NCBI RefSeq assembly: GCF_023973825.1 | Contig: NC_090123.1 | Location: 1-64,000 of the forward strand | Direction: 5' to 3' | DNA: 64,000 nucleotides | DNA from: Plasmodium brasilianum | Taxonomy: Eukaryota; Apicomplexa; Aconoidasida; Haemosporida; Plasmodiidae | In this document: positions 40,138 to 53,716 of the stretch, piece after piece | Layout of the letters: each line of letters opens with the position of its first letter | How positions within the stretch are numbered: position 1 is the stretch's first letter | Notes under the pieces: model-generated | Database searches by the model: none | What the model was told of the DNA's origin: nothing | Seen by the model: the letters and a program-made list of their open reading frames with translations, nothing else | Made by a program: the position numbers and the translations under genes

Positions 40138-43100
40138 TTTTGTATGTCTTGAATCTTAGAACATTCGAAATAGGAGAATAAAAAACATTTTTAAAATGCA
40201 TTTATATATTATATATAAGAATACACAATGTATTCGTAATTTTCATAAATTTTATTAAACATATAAAAATGAAAAAATATATTATCTACCAGGAATTGTT
40301 TTCAAATATTTATAAGGTATAAATTATAATAATGAAATTATACTTATGTAAATGTAACATTTAAATATATAATATAACCAGAACAATACATAATATCATA
40401 CACAAATAAAAAAGTTATAATATTATTTTAAAATTTTGTCACATATTCAAATGTTAAAAATTATAACTACTTATCATAAATTTAAGGTTTCTTCGAATAT
40501 ACCTATACCTGCGATATTACATGCAGGTATGAAAACAATTTTATCATTTAATATTCTTAAAAATATTTTTTTGGTTAATTTTTTTTTTCATTGTTAATAT
40601 AAGAAATTATTATCTAACATATACAACAGCTATGTACACATATATATAATTGCATTTTCTTAGTGATGCATTCCTATATTTTAATTACATTTAAGTTCAT
40701 TGTAAATTTTTAAATTAGGAATATATGAATTAATTGAAAATTCACATTATATTTTTCAGAACGTTCTATTCATTTAAATATTATTAGAATAGATAATAAT
40801 AAAAATTTCAATAAATTAGTAGCAAAAATTAATATAAAGTTATCTAATGTGCATTTAACTCAATATATAAATATTTAATTCTCTGATATATACAATTTAT
40901 CTTGAATATCTCTATATATTACATTATATTAATATTATATTTTTATTACTTGTAAAATTTAATGCTTCAAATTTTCTTTGCATATTTTTAACTAAAAATA
41001 TTAATATATATACAATCATATTATTATTTATATTAAAGGTTATTTATTAATATTTTTATATAGATACAATAAATAACAGAGATTATAATATTATAAATAT
41101 ATTTATCAATTTGATGAAAATGATAACCTGTTTTACATATAATTTATTATTTTAATATATATTTATTTATATTAGCCTTAACTCTTCATTATTATATTAC
41201 ATTTAAATAAATTGATAAAAAATGTTTAACTTAAAATGAGGCTAAAATTTGTTTTGCATAGTTCGTATTTCTCAAGAAAAAGCACACAATAAAATAAATT
41301 CCTTAAATACATTTTTATTAACAATATATTACCAAATTATTATCTCCTTTTATTATGAAGAGTTTTTATTACTGCTTTTTGACATTATTAAATTTATGGA
41401 GTTATTAATATATTCATTAAATAGTTCTTTATGTTTTGTATCGTACTACTAAAAAAGGAGCACTGCAATAATTTTGACTAACATTTGTATTGAAATGAAT
41501 ATATTATTTTTTGGAAACATTAATATCTTATTTTTTATTAGTTTTATATTTTGTGATTTTATTTTTTATATACATATTAGATTAAGTAGACAATATTTTC
41601 ATAATTCATCACTAAAATAATTAGTTATCCATAAAGTTAATATTTTTAAATAAATATTTAGAAATCCATTTTATTATTATGTATCTCTATGATAAATCTC
41701 TAAACACGTATAATTATATTTTATTCAGTTTTTTAAACATTTTTATATAAGTATATAGATTCCTCTTTTCTATTATAATTTTACTTAGGTTTTTTATTAC
41801 TTTTAATCCATAGTTATAAAAAAGAATAAATAATTTTCACATAAATGTAAATATTCTTAAAAATGCTTAATTTATAAAAAAATAATTTATTTTAAAAAAA
41901 TTAATGACTAGTAGCTAACCGCGTTATGGATATAATTACATTAATAGGAATAAAAATATCCTAAAACTTAATATCATATCTGTAAAAAATTTCATTCATT
42001 AATCATTTACTTAATAGGAGCTTTATTTTATTAGACGCTTACATTTTTTTCTTATTTATGCTTATCTTATGAAATCTTTGCTCCTTGATTTCTTCAACAG
42101 TAAATATAAACTTATATTTAAGTATAATTTTCTTCTTTTTTAATTTCATGCATAATATATGACATGTTTTCTGAAATTATTGAAGAATTATACAAATTTT
42201 CACACACACAATAAAAATAAGAGTAAAACTTTATTATATTTATTTCTAAAAAAAGTATGGTTTATATAATGATATACGTAAAAAAATGTACAAAAAATAA
42301 TATTGCAATATTTCATTTTTACATAGTTTGTTGTTAAAATACGCAAAAAAAAAAAATAATAATAATAAAATAAATATTATTATATCATTTTTTATAACAA
42401 GCAAATATTTTGTATTTTAATAATAATACAAAATTTTCATAATTGCATTCCAATACAATTAGAAGTTGCTTGTCAAATATTTTCTTTTTGAATATATAAT
42501 TTATATAAAGTAAAAAATGCATTTTATTATATATATATCTATATATTTATTTATTTTTTTTTAATATAATTATAAAAACTAATTACTTAATACTCTCAGA
42601 ATAAATAAAAATATTATGAAAAAATATGACACGCGCAGAAAAATACTCACCTGCATTCAATATATATCTATATTTATAGCATAGTCGTAATTATATTTAT
42701 TTTATAATCTATTTAATAGGTTACTAAATCTTATAAAATCAAATATTAAATGTTTATATAAATTCATTTACTATTTTCCATATATTATTTATTGTAAATT
42801 CTGTTATAAATTTTATTTTTATTTAATTTTCCTTAATAATTACGAGCGCTATATAAAAATAAAAAAATTTCTTGTATTATTAGTATATTTTATATGTTAA
42901 TAAAAATATGATCAGTATATTGTTATGAATTCTTTTACATTAAAGAATTTTATAAAAATTAAATATAATCATAAAGTCTATTGAATTTTTACAAAAGTTT
43001 TTCATTTCATGTTGTATAAAAATACAACACATTAAATATAATAATATATTAAATAAAGGGCACCACAAAAAAATAAAAATAAAGAAAGAATGCGACCAAA

Positions 43101-43651
43101 AAATATAAATAAATACGAACTATTATTTTACAGAATTAAAAAAACCAATTGTATAAATTATATGTCTAAATATTATAATAATATTTTTCTTATTATTTAA
43201 GTTCATTTATAGTTATTCTAACACGCAATTTTGTTAAACAAATATATTATTGTACATAATATTGGGTTATTCGATTTTTTTTATATGATTCCTTTCAAAG
43301 CCTTTTTATCACATTTTAGATTAAGTACATTATATATAATTCCTTAGAATACAAATAATAAAAAAATATTTCTACTTTCCTTTAGTTTTGTAATTATATT
43401 TATAACAGAATATGTTAAAACTTCTAATGTTTTTACTATATATCTATTAGTTATCAATATCGTGCTAGATAATTGTTCATAACAATTTATTGTTAACCTT
43501 ATCATACATAAAATATGTATCATTTTGTATTATACATTTAAGGATAACACATTTAATACAGTTTTATGTTATATAGTTTATAATTTCATATAAATTTTTT
43601 ATGTTTGTTTATTTTCTTATTTAAGGATTTTTTAATTTCATTATAACGTCG
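40138..43651. other. Intergenic, no gene seen
   Basis: No supported gene. The 67-residue plus frame at 41249-41452 has no family feature. Slightly less AT-biased patches occur at 42060-42150 and near 42630, without a recognisable product. Confidence 0.55.
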
Positions 43652-45614
43652 CTATTTGAATAATTCATTATATCTTTCATATTTTAGTGGTTGTCTTCTA
43701 TTTAAACTAGTATCCTTATTCTTTTAATTTCAACTTTTATTTTTTCTTCTATTATCTTGTCCTTATTAAATAGTATTACATATAGATTATAATTTATTAT
43801 ATTTTAAATATGTTTATTCTAGTTCGTTATCCAAGTTGATACAATAAAGGGAAAATTAACTACAAACATAAATAGTAAGTACTCAATATCTTTTAGTATT
43901 TCTACTCTGACGACTTGAAATATAAATATATTATTATTTCCCTATATTGCTGTATAAACAACCCTTCACGTTTCTTTTTTTTGTCTGCTTATATAACTAT
44001 GACAAAAGGGAAGTGAACTAACATAAAAATGTAAAATATAAAAAAAATATAATATAGTATTATATTATTGTTGTAAATTTTAAAGTACATTTAATTATAA
44101 ACAGTAATATAAAATATATATATTTTAATGTAAAATGCGTATGTACTTTGTAAAAAAAAAAAAAAAAATTATAATTACTGTGATTATAGAGCAACAAATA
44201 ATCCTAGACAGAACAAAAGAGAATCAGAAGTATTATATAAACACACTTATGCACTAGCATTATAAACAATAGTACGCAAAAGTATATTAACTTTTGATAC
44301 TTATTATATATAATTCGACCTTAATTTATTAGATCTCGCTTATTGGGCATCCATTTTTCTTAATTCTCAGCCTTGTACTGGACAGGGGGAATTAAGTAAA
44401 ACTTATAATACAACATTTTTTGACGAAAAGGAATAAACTTTCTATCTATTATTTGATGAGGATCTTTTAGATACTCACTTCCTTTCAGGTTTCTACACAT
44501 TACTTTGTCTATCTGAGATATCACTTCCAATATTTACTTCTCCCTTTTCACCACTAAGCACTAACACTTATGTGAAAATTCAGAAACATGTAATTTAAGC
44601 TATCATTAAATATTTTCTCATCTACATATTTTTTAGAAGCTTCTAGTGTTGTAGGGATGCTTTTATATAACCATACTGTCTTACCATGAGGATTACTCAC
44701 CTGACAACATCTAATTAATCTAAAAGTGATCGTTTTTTCTGCTTGAGAATACGCATTTTCCTTTTATCTACCATTTGATTTATATTTAACAGCATATTTT
44801 GAGAATATGAAATCTCCTTTTCCTCAGTTAAATTAAAACATATGTAATAAATAATTGGGATTATAACCTTCTTCGAATGTAAAATAATCTTAACAAGTAT
44901 CCTTTCCAAATGCATTATAACAATCCACTCTGTAAATTTTATATAGCGATTTAATTTAACTAAAGTATTTATCATATTAGATATATATAAAATCATCATA
45001 ACTATTAACACAAGAATTAGCAGTGCTATGATTTTTAAAATAATTATACAAATACATTTTTTTCTTTTCATTCGTTCAAAATGTCATTTGGATCGTAATG
45101 GATGTGAAAATAACTTTTAGATTCATAGTAATATTTATTTTTAACATAGCAAATTTTACTAAAATATGAATCATAATACTTTTTTGGATATTTATAAAAC
45201 ATTTTTCATATTTCATAATATTACACGTACGTGAATTATGACCAACGATTATTACTGTACTCTGAGTTAAGTATTGTAGAATAGTTCTTAAAATTTCTCT
45301 CAATTTTAATACAGAGTTCACTAATTCCTTGATATTTCCCCTTAAATTTTTGAAATTCTTTACATTCTTCATCAAAACAATAAAAAGTCGTTTCATTATT
45401 AAATATTTCTTACAATTTAAATTCCGGTAAATCTCTTTTAAGATCATTCTAAAAATAAAGGAAAAAATATGAGTTATATAAGTGCTAAAATATTTTCTAT
45501 AAACAAAAATTCATTGTTCTTCTAAAGAAATGGATTATTAAAATAATAATATTTCAATATTTTCATTTACTATAAACCGCGTATGTGTCATATGACCTCC
45601 ATTATAGATTGCAT
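43652..45614 (-). pseudogene. pir pseudogene with many stops
   Basis: Seen: exon 1 (45614-45597) would encode MQSIME before GTCATA, six codons as in the intact pir genes. Exon 2 begins at 45448 after TTTTTAG: NDLKRDLPEFKL, a stop, EIFNNETTFYCFDEECKEFQ, later ISELCIKIERNFKNYSTIL and MYLYNYFKNHSTANSC, DCYNAFGKDTC, AYSQAEKTITFRLIRCC. More than ten in-frame stops and a frameshift near 44570 interrupt it. A helix (SIITVIIIFFFFFYK, 44190-44147) is followed by a GTACAT donor, and FTSLLS opens the last exon at 44017 after GTTAG, with a stop at once. A second last-exon-like fragment ends at 43652 (SLNRRQPLKYERYNELF). The long open frames at 44715-45071 and 45076-45447 are shadows in another frame. Confidence 0.85.
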
Positions 45615-48600
45615 TTTATTATAGCTTATCTGAACTTACTAAAATGACATTGTTAATTAATATAACTTTCTATATATAAAAAACAATAGCACATAATCTT
45701 TTATTATAATACGTATAACTTTATATTTATTTTAAAAAATGAATTTATATTTATTAGTAATAACTCCTTTTTGATATATATATGGATATTATATATAAAA
45801 CTGTTATATATGTCATATAAATGCGACAATTTAATTTTGAAAAAATAAAAAAATTCTTAGGTGAATAATTATCGAATAAATTATACTATAATATATTATT
45901 GTTTTGTACAATATTGATATTTATAAATGTTATAAGATTATGTGTTAATGTATAATAAAGAAGTTAATATTACGATTGCATAAACATAAATACTTGTTTT
46001 TATAGCAATATATTCCTAGCAATTTTATATTACATATTAAAGAAATTGTTATACATTGGTATTTTGTTTCTTTAAATAATAAATATTTTTTACAAACACT
46101 GATTACATTTCAGGATGAAAATTAATATACTAACTAACGTATTTATCCAAGTTAGTAGGTTATTCTAATGCATAATCTCCTTATAATATTAAGCTAACTT
46201 TTTATACAAATATAAAAATTTTAATATATCGAGAAAAAATATTATTCTTTAATAAATGTATATTTAATAAATGATTTAAATTATATATAAAGTGCTTCTT
46301 AGGGAATAATTTTATTAATTATATCTAAAATACCTGAAAGGATTGTTATACACTATAATTATAAAATTACACACATCGTTTTACTTCTTTTAAATATTGG
46401 AAACTTAAAATATTACGTTGTTGTATATTACAATTGTATTTACATAATATTATTTATTTGCACAATTTATATCAATATATATACGATTGTACAATGATAT
46501 TATGAATTATACTGAGTAAAGAATTACATAAATAAAAGCTAAATAAGTTCATTTTAAAAACAAAATACAATGACTAATATATATTTTCAAAATAAAAAGA
46601 TACAATTTCAGATGTAAATAAGTGCATAATCTTGATAATATATATTATATAATATAAATATATATGTAACAGTTATTTCAAAATTACGTAAATTCTTAAT
46701 AATTATGAAAACATATATTAAATGATTTTTCAATTATATATAATTATATTCTTCATTTTCATGAATTCAATATTATTTTTAAAGGAAAATAAGTATATTT
46801 ATGATCTTTATTATTCGTATTATGTATTTCCTTAAAATTTTTGTAATCATTTTATATAGTTTATTAAAGTATCATTCATCCCCAAAACAACAATCTTAAT
46901 AAGTTATCAAAATCGTTAACATTATTCTCTATATGGTATCCGCTATATGTTTATATGAATTCAAATAATTTAAAATACTTTTCTAAGAGTGATTACAATA
47001 TAAATTGATGTCTAATTTTTTATATTAAGTAATAATATAATACACCTTCATAAGAATAAAATTTTTATAAAGCTGTATTAATAACAATTATCATAATAAA
47101 ATGATATATAAACATTCATATTTATATTATTTACCCATTAAGTTTTAATATATATTTATTAAATAAAGTAAAAAAAAATTTGAATATAAATATATAAAAA
47201 TTAAAAATATATAGCAACATATATTATATTTGTTTTGTAAACTCTGAAATAAATTTTTAAATTTGCATAAATGTATATTAGTAATAGTTGTTCTTCTTTT
47301 AGCTTCTGAGCTTAGAATATATTAACGCTATTAATTGAGAACACAATAAACATTCATAATTATAAAAAAAACGAAATATATTTTTATATTATAATATTAA
47401 ATAAAAATATAATGTAATTGAGTGAAATGTTAAATAAAAAAATATTCATTTGCATTTATACCATATATGTATATTAAGTTTTTATTATTATTTTTTTTTT
47501 GTACAATAATATATATTTTTGCTTTCCAAAAATAAAAATTGTAAATACATTTCCCCGTGTTTTTTAATTTTTTATTACATTTTTTATTTATTTCATAAAT
47601 TACCCTTTTATTCTTTATATTTCCAAGTATAATTTTCCTTTAAAATATAGTATTATTATAGATTAAAAATAGCCTTAAATTAATACATAATTTTTGTGTA
47701 TTATTTTTATGAATCATAGATAATAAAAAATAAGTGCATTATGTATATTAATTACATTTACTTCTTTTTAATATAATAAATAAAAAGAATATTATATTCT
47801 ATGATACTAAATAATAATATGTGCAAATAAAAATAATCATATAATATTATAAATAAATATAGCCATGTTAAATACAAATTTAAGTTATATAAAAGTTTGT
47901 TAAAAGAAAATTTTAGAGTACGAATAATATACTATTTTTCCTATTGGAAAAATTATAAATGAATTCATAATATACTATTCTGTTTAAATAAATACTATTG
48001 AAAACATATTCTTAAGGAGAAACATAAACAATTAATATTTTTACATAACATAAAAATTTCTTATGACAAGAAAATTATTCTGTAACGTGTTATTGTTACA
48101 CTTTCTAAATTTTTACACAATTAAAAATTAAAAATCCATTATAAGCAAAAAATTATAATTACTTAAAAAAAAAAAACAAAAAGTAAATTATTACAATTAA
48201 AATGGTTTTTTTGAATTGCTAAATCAATTTTCGTATAATGAAATAAATATATTTTTATTCCACTAATGTATATGTTCATATGTTTACATTCTTAATGACA
48301 ACCTCTTGTATTTCTTACAAACATTTATCATTTCAACAGCAAAAATGTTACCTAATTAAAAAGAATTTTTTACGTATAAATAAGTTAAAGCATAAAAACT
48401 GATAAAGTAAACAGTAGAAAAATTGTACTATCAAATAAATTATAATAAAATGTAAGTTCCATTTAATACAATTAAGAGAATACTTTAATTTTTTTTACAC
48501 CCTCAAAAATTCATTGGTATATTTATTTATCATGATTTTTTTTATTTTTTCCTTTTACTTATTTAAAAATGATAATAATAATAATGTGCAAATTTATTAT

Positions 48601-50104
48601 ATCAAAAATTTTTATGTAATATATTTAAAACATAACTAAATCAACAATTACTTAATTGAAATAATTAAATAATAAATGCAGAAATACTTTGATTTTCTGG
48701 AACATTATAATTCGCATAAATCTAATAATCCCTTACATGCAGTTTCTACTAAAACTAAAATTCCATTAATAAACCTAGACTATATTTTAGATATAGCCTG
48801 AATTCCAAATCTATATTAATGAATTATATGAAAAAAAATATAATTCGATATTGTTACCTTACCTTATTAAAAAAATAACAGTTATAAATATTCGCATATT
48901 ATTTATGGTAAAAGTAAACTATATATGTGCATAAAACCATAAAATAATATTAATATTTACATAATTTATCTGTGTATTACCATAAAAAATTGGATAAATA
49001 TAAAAATAAATTCTTACAGATAATGAAATGGTTGTAGAAAATACATATTAATTTTAATTAATGAAATGATAATTTATGTTTTTTTAGACATATAAAACAT
49101 TTATAGAATATTACATATATTTCTGGGAAGAATAAATATCCTTTGTACATATTATCTATTAATATGTGATTAAATTTAATTCGTTAATTAAATGTTTGAA
49201 TGATAACAAAATAAGAGTCCTATACATTACATTTATCTATAAATATGCAATGTAATTAGTTTTAATTAATTTTTTCATAAACGAAATAACACTGCAATTA
49301 TGTAGAATAATAAAATTATAAATATTCTTAACTTCTCATTAAACTGTAAGAATTTAGAATTCCTAAATTAGTGAACTATTATAAATAATCTTTATATAAA
49401 ATGAACTTCGCCTTGTTATATATTAATAATTCCCCATTTTATATCTTTCAAAAAATAAAAGTAAATGTGTTTTAGTAAATTTTTACAGCAAATATGTATA
49501 GTACATATCTCAACAGAGATATTTTACAAAATATATATTAAGTTTTTCCTTTAGTAAATATATGTATACTTATCAGTGCAATAATATATACTTCTTTTCA
49601 TTAAATACAAAAAAAGACACATTTATTGCTAAATTAAAACTAATCTGATAATTTCTAATTATTTAAACAAATAGTAATATTCGTTTAGGAAAGGGTAAAA
49701 AATAGTAAGCAAATTTTTTATTATTTCAAATATAATTAAACAAAATACTCTAAAAAATTATGTAAATTATACTTTTATGTTTTCATTTTAAAGCACATGA
49801 AAATATCCTTCAAAAGAATATATTTAAATGTACAAATTTATGTTATATGCATTAATATATAATTAAGTTTACATATTAATTTAAAATACAAATTTAAAAA
49901 AAATAAAACGTTCACATTCATAAAATAACTAAGAACATATATTATTATTTTTAGGAATTAGAAAAGGCATTAATGTGTAATTCCTTGCATAAAGATTCTT
50001 CAATTAAATATATGTTTATTATACATATGACTAATGATATTATAGATATCACGTCAAATTGAAAGATTTGCGACCTAAAACGTACATATTTTTTATTATT
50101 CATT
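45615..50104. other. Long intergenic gap, no gene seen
   Basis: 4.5 kb of AT-rich DNA. I found no frame with family features. The 77-residue minus frame at 49951-50184 overlaps the end of the fam-l gene in another frame and is a shadow. Confidence 0.6.
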
Positions 50105-51057
50105 TCACTTTTTACTGAACTTAATTTTTTCAAATTTTTTAGCTTTTCTATGATAATAAAAAATGTACGATATAAGTGTGACACCTAATATTAAAAAGGG
50201 TATAACATATAATATAACACTAAATAATGCTCCTAGTACACTAGCGGAAGAGCTCCCTGCCGAAGTCCATAAGGGTTTCGTTAACCATTCAAGATAAGGC
50301 TTTAATTTGTCCTCATATTCTTTTAAAATCGTTCCCAATCCTGATAGATTCCAAAATCCTTTTCCGTCAGATGGTAAACGCAGAGATATATCTACTATAA
50401 GTACAGTTGATAACAACAAAAAAAATAATATAGGCAAAGCTAATCTTAATGATAATTTTTCAAGCATTATTTTTTTGTAAGTCTTATCACTAATATTCTT
50501 GTTGCCTTTAAGAAAATCTATATAATCAAGTTCTTTGAATATTTTTTTTTCAAGGCGAGAGTACTTTTTTGTTTCAAATGTAGAACATTTATTGTCCATA
50601 TCTTGTTTATGGCCATCATAATTATTTAATGAACCTCTATATAATTGTTTCTTTTTTTCAGTGCATTCCTTTTCATTATTATATATATCCTTTTTTTTGT
50701 TCACTCCATTATTATATATACCATCTCTTAACATTGCAACATTTGAATCCTTATCCTGCTTATATTTTTCTAGTAATCCATAAGTACTGGAATCTAATTT
50801 TCTACCAATGTTGTAGTGCTTATTTTGGTATTTGCTAAACATACTCTAAATACCCAAAATAAATAATTATTATTAAAAGAATAAATAATACAATTGTGAA
50901 AACATGATTCATTAAAATATAAAACGAAAAATATGAATTATACAAATATTCTTTAATAATTTTATCGTACTACATTATTGCTTAAAAGGGGTATCCACGT
51001 TAAAAAGTTAAATACAACTATTTTAATAAATAAGAAAATCATAATGCTTTTTTCCAT
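50105..51057 (-). CDS. fam-l exported protein, two exons, intact
   Basis: Seen: exon 1 (51057-50974) encodes MEKSIMIFLFIKIVVFNFLT then WIPLLSNN, donor GTAGTA. Exon 2 starts at 50845 after GGTATTTAG and reads SMFSKYQNKHYNIGRKLDSS in phase to 50105. Product 274 residues. The hallmark SRLEKKIFKELDYIDFL is present, with helices at about 162-182 and 235-259 and a lysine-rich tail. At the PEXEL position (51-55) it reads GLLEK, where the conserved arginine and the acidic residue are both displaced. The leader is also odd: WIPLL replaces the usual WICHF. Known: fam-l proteins are exported. Its 5' flank is a copy of the flank of the broken gene at 5503, and a motif copy is 404 bases upstream. Confidence 0.9.
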
Positions 51058-51440
51058 GGTATGTTTTTTTAATATATTAATATATTTAGTAAAAAATATA
51101 TTAACAGCTATGCAATATCCTTCTAAAGACAAACGATATGATATTTATTTAAAATTAATTTTTTTTTTTTTGATACGTACTTAATAGAATTTATATAAAT
51201 ACAGAATATAACACTGATATACGAAAATAATATTAAAAAGGTATTATATGATCTTTAACGTAATAGTGTTTATTAAAAAAAATAACTTTCAATTAAATAA
51301 AATAATTTTAATTCATGCAAAAATATTCGAAATATGTAATTTAATTATTCAATGTAATCCACTAATTAAATAATTTTTTTATTAATTTTTTTAAAAATAA
51401 ACTATGAAAAAAATAATGTTTTCATATTATAAGGAAATAT

Positions 51441-51489
51441 GGAGTTTATACACCATATGGAACGTATAGTATATATATAAAATACAATG
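51441..51489 (-). promoter_or_regulatory. Shared upstream motif copy (candidate)
   Basis: The plus strand reads GGAGTTTATACACC, ATATGGAACGTATAGTATA, then AATACAATG. The core AACGTA at 51461 is 404 bases upstream of the fam-l ATG at 51057. Confidence 0.4.
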
Positions 51490-52560
51490 CTGCATATTCC
51501 AAAAGGATAACTAAAGAATATAATGTCATTAAGTATTATAATTTTATCAGTATGATATTTTGGAAGAACTTCTTTCTAAAAAAGTGTTAATTATAAGAAA
51601 ATAATAATAGTAATAATAAATGAAGATAACTATGTTTTATGGAATATTTTGTTATATATTAATATGTCGACATGTTTTATTTACGTATAAAGAACATACA
51701 AACTTTTTTAGTCTATACTATGCATAAAGAATATAATATTATCGAAATATCTAATCTCTGAAAAAATATATAACCTTATGTAAGACCTAATTTTTCTTTT
51801 TTTGCGAAATTTTTTGAAAGATATAGGTTTAATTAAATTTAATATATACCATTATTTCTAAATGACGAATATTTATAATGAACTACATAATTTTTTTTTT
51901 TTTTAATTAACTGTATACATTTAGTAGAAATAATTATATAGTCAAAAAATATAAAAAAGAGAAAGGATATTAAATGTATAATTAGCACAGATACAGTAAA
52001 AATAATTTGATCAATTTAGAAATATATCATAAGAAATAAATTTACAAATAATATGCAGAGCACAAGTGACTTGTAACAAATGATAAAGCACAAAAATGTA
52101 ATTTACTAAAAAGTGTGGTTTAATAATTTTTCAATTTACAATTTTCAAATAAATTTATTATTTTTTGTTTATTCATTTAAAATACGTAATGCTTGAAATG
52201 CATTTTAGAGGTATATCTTAATAAAACAATATGCATATATAAAAATATAACATTTTTTAAAAAATACTTTTAATGGAAAAAGCCCATTTTTCACAAATAG
52301 ATTATTTTCTTAAGAGCTAAAGAGAAGAAGATACTTATAAAAATATCATTTTCATAAAAATTTATTTTAATAATCTAATATATAATTTTATATTATTCTT
52401 ATTAAAAAGTTTTAACCTGCAATATAATAATTTAATAATTAAAAGATAGAAAAAATTACCTAAAATTAAAACGCTATTTTTAAATTACAACAATTAACGT
52501 TATTTTATGTTTATTGATTTGGTGTATATATTATTATCTTAACCACACTAATTAATTCTT

Positions 52561-53716
52561 TTATTTAGTTTCTTTTAGGTTTTTGCTCAATTTTATTGTC
52601 TCACTTCTTTATTCTCATTTAATATCTCTTTATGTAATATAATTTAATCCATTTTGAAAATATATAATAATCCATATCTATATATTATATAATGAATTTC
52701 GAAAAATAAGGATAGTATATAGCTACATTCCTTCATGAAATTACTTAAAAGTAGTATTTTTCTGTTTTATATATATTGATGATTTCTAAACGTGTTTCTG
52801 AGTCTTCTTAAAAAATAAATCTTTATTTTTCCATATTATTCATACCTGTCTTAAGTTAAGAAATTATATACCAATAGTACAATTTTCTTGTAAAATATTT
52901 ATTTTTCTCCTTATTAATTATGTATATCATGGGTGTATTGTTATATTATATATATATATTACTCAATAAAATTAGCGTAGTTTTCATATTATATCTTTTT
53001 TACATTTAATAATTAATTCAATTAATGTTTTATACATACAAATAAACAAGTTAAATATATAATAATATAAAATTTTAACATATTATTTGCATTCCTGTAC
53101 TAGATATATAATACAATACGTACAAATAATATAATATCATTTAAATGTTCAATAATTATCGAATTTGATACATTGTTTATTGGTTTCATCATAATTCACG
53201 TAGAGAAGCGTTAGTTTTTTCATTTATATAAAATAAAATTGTTTTAAATGTTTTCTGTTTTATAAATTTAAATAAAAATTATGTATTCTACTAAGTCTAA
53301 AAAGATTCAATACCTCAAATAATAAATGTATTCCTAACATGCATCCTTAAAAATATTAGGGTTTATATATTAACCATATAAATAGATGTATTATACAAAT
53401 AAGATATAATGTTTTTATCCAAGTATAAAATTTTAAAAATTAATAAGGTATTCATAAAAATTATATTATTAAGTGCATAATTGTACCATTCTTAAAATTT
53501 TTCAATATTTTAAGTGTATGTACTAAAAAAAAAATAATAACAGTTCCAGCGTATTTTTCCCTTCAACAGTCATACACTCAAGAAGAATCTCAAGCCGTTA
53601 CTACTAGTTAAGAAATTATTTCTTATTTTCCAATTATTATATTAACACTAAATCTATTATTTTTCATGTTTTTTCTCTTCCTTAAAACCATAAATAATTC
53701 CAGCTAAAAGTTAAGA
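52561..53716. repeat. Segmental duplication, copy 2 (matches 7801-8961)
   Basis: Begins with 23 bases identical to 7801-7823 and stays colinear at an offset of 44758-44760 through the relic helix. Together with the aligned flank at 51058-51490 it defines a duplicated segment of at least 2.6 kb. Confidence 0.75.
53540..53710 (+). pseudogene. Relic of a plus-strand membrane-protein gene
   Basis: The plus frame reads TVPAYFSLQQSYTQEESQAV, TTS, a stop (53609), EIISYFPIIILTLNLLFF and onward through a helix to a stop after NNSS. A polar, glutamine- and serine-rich stem before a single helix near the C terminus resembles the juxtamembrane part of PIR or STP1-type proteins. Paralogous to 8869-8961, where the stem is more decayed. 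The family is not decidable from the fragment. Confidence 0.5.

Noticed and set aside
44715..45447. Two long minus-strand frames (118 and 123 residues)
   Set aside because: They are out-of-frame shadows of the pir pseudogene; the recognisable PIR residues are in the other minus frame.
53350..53370. AGGGTTTA resembling the Plasmodium telomeric repeat
   Set aside because: A single occurrence with no tandem array, so not telomeric.
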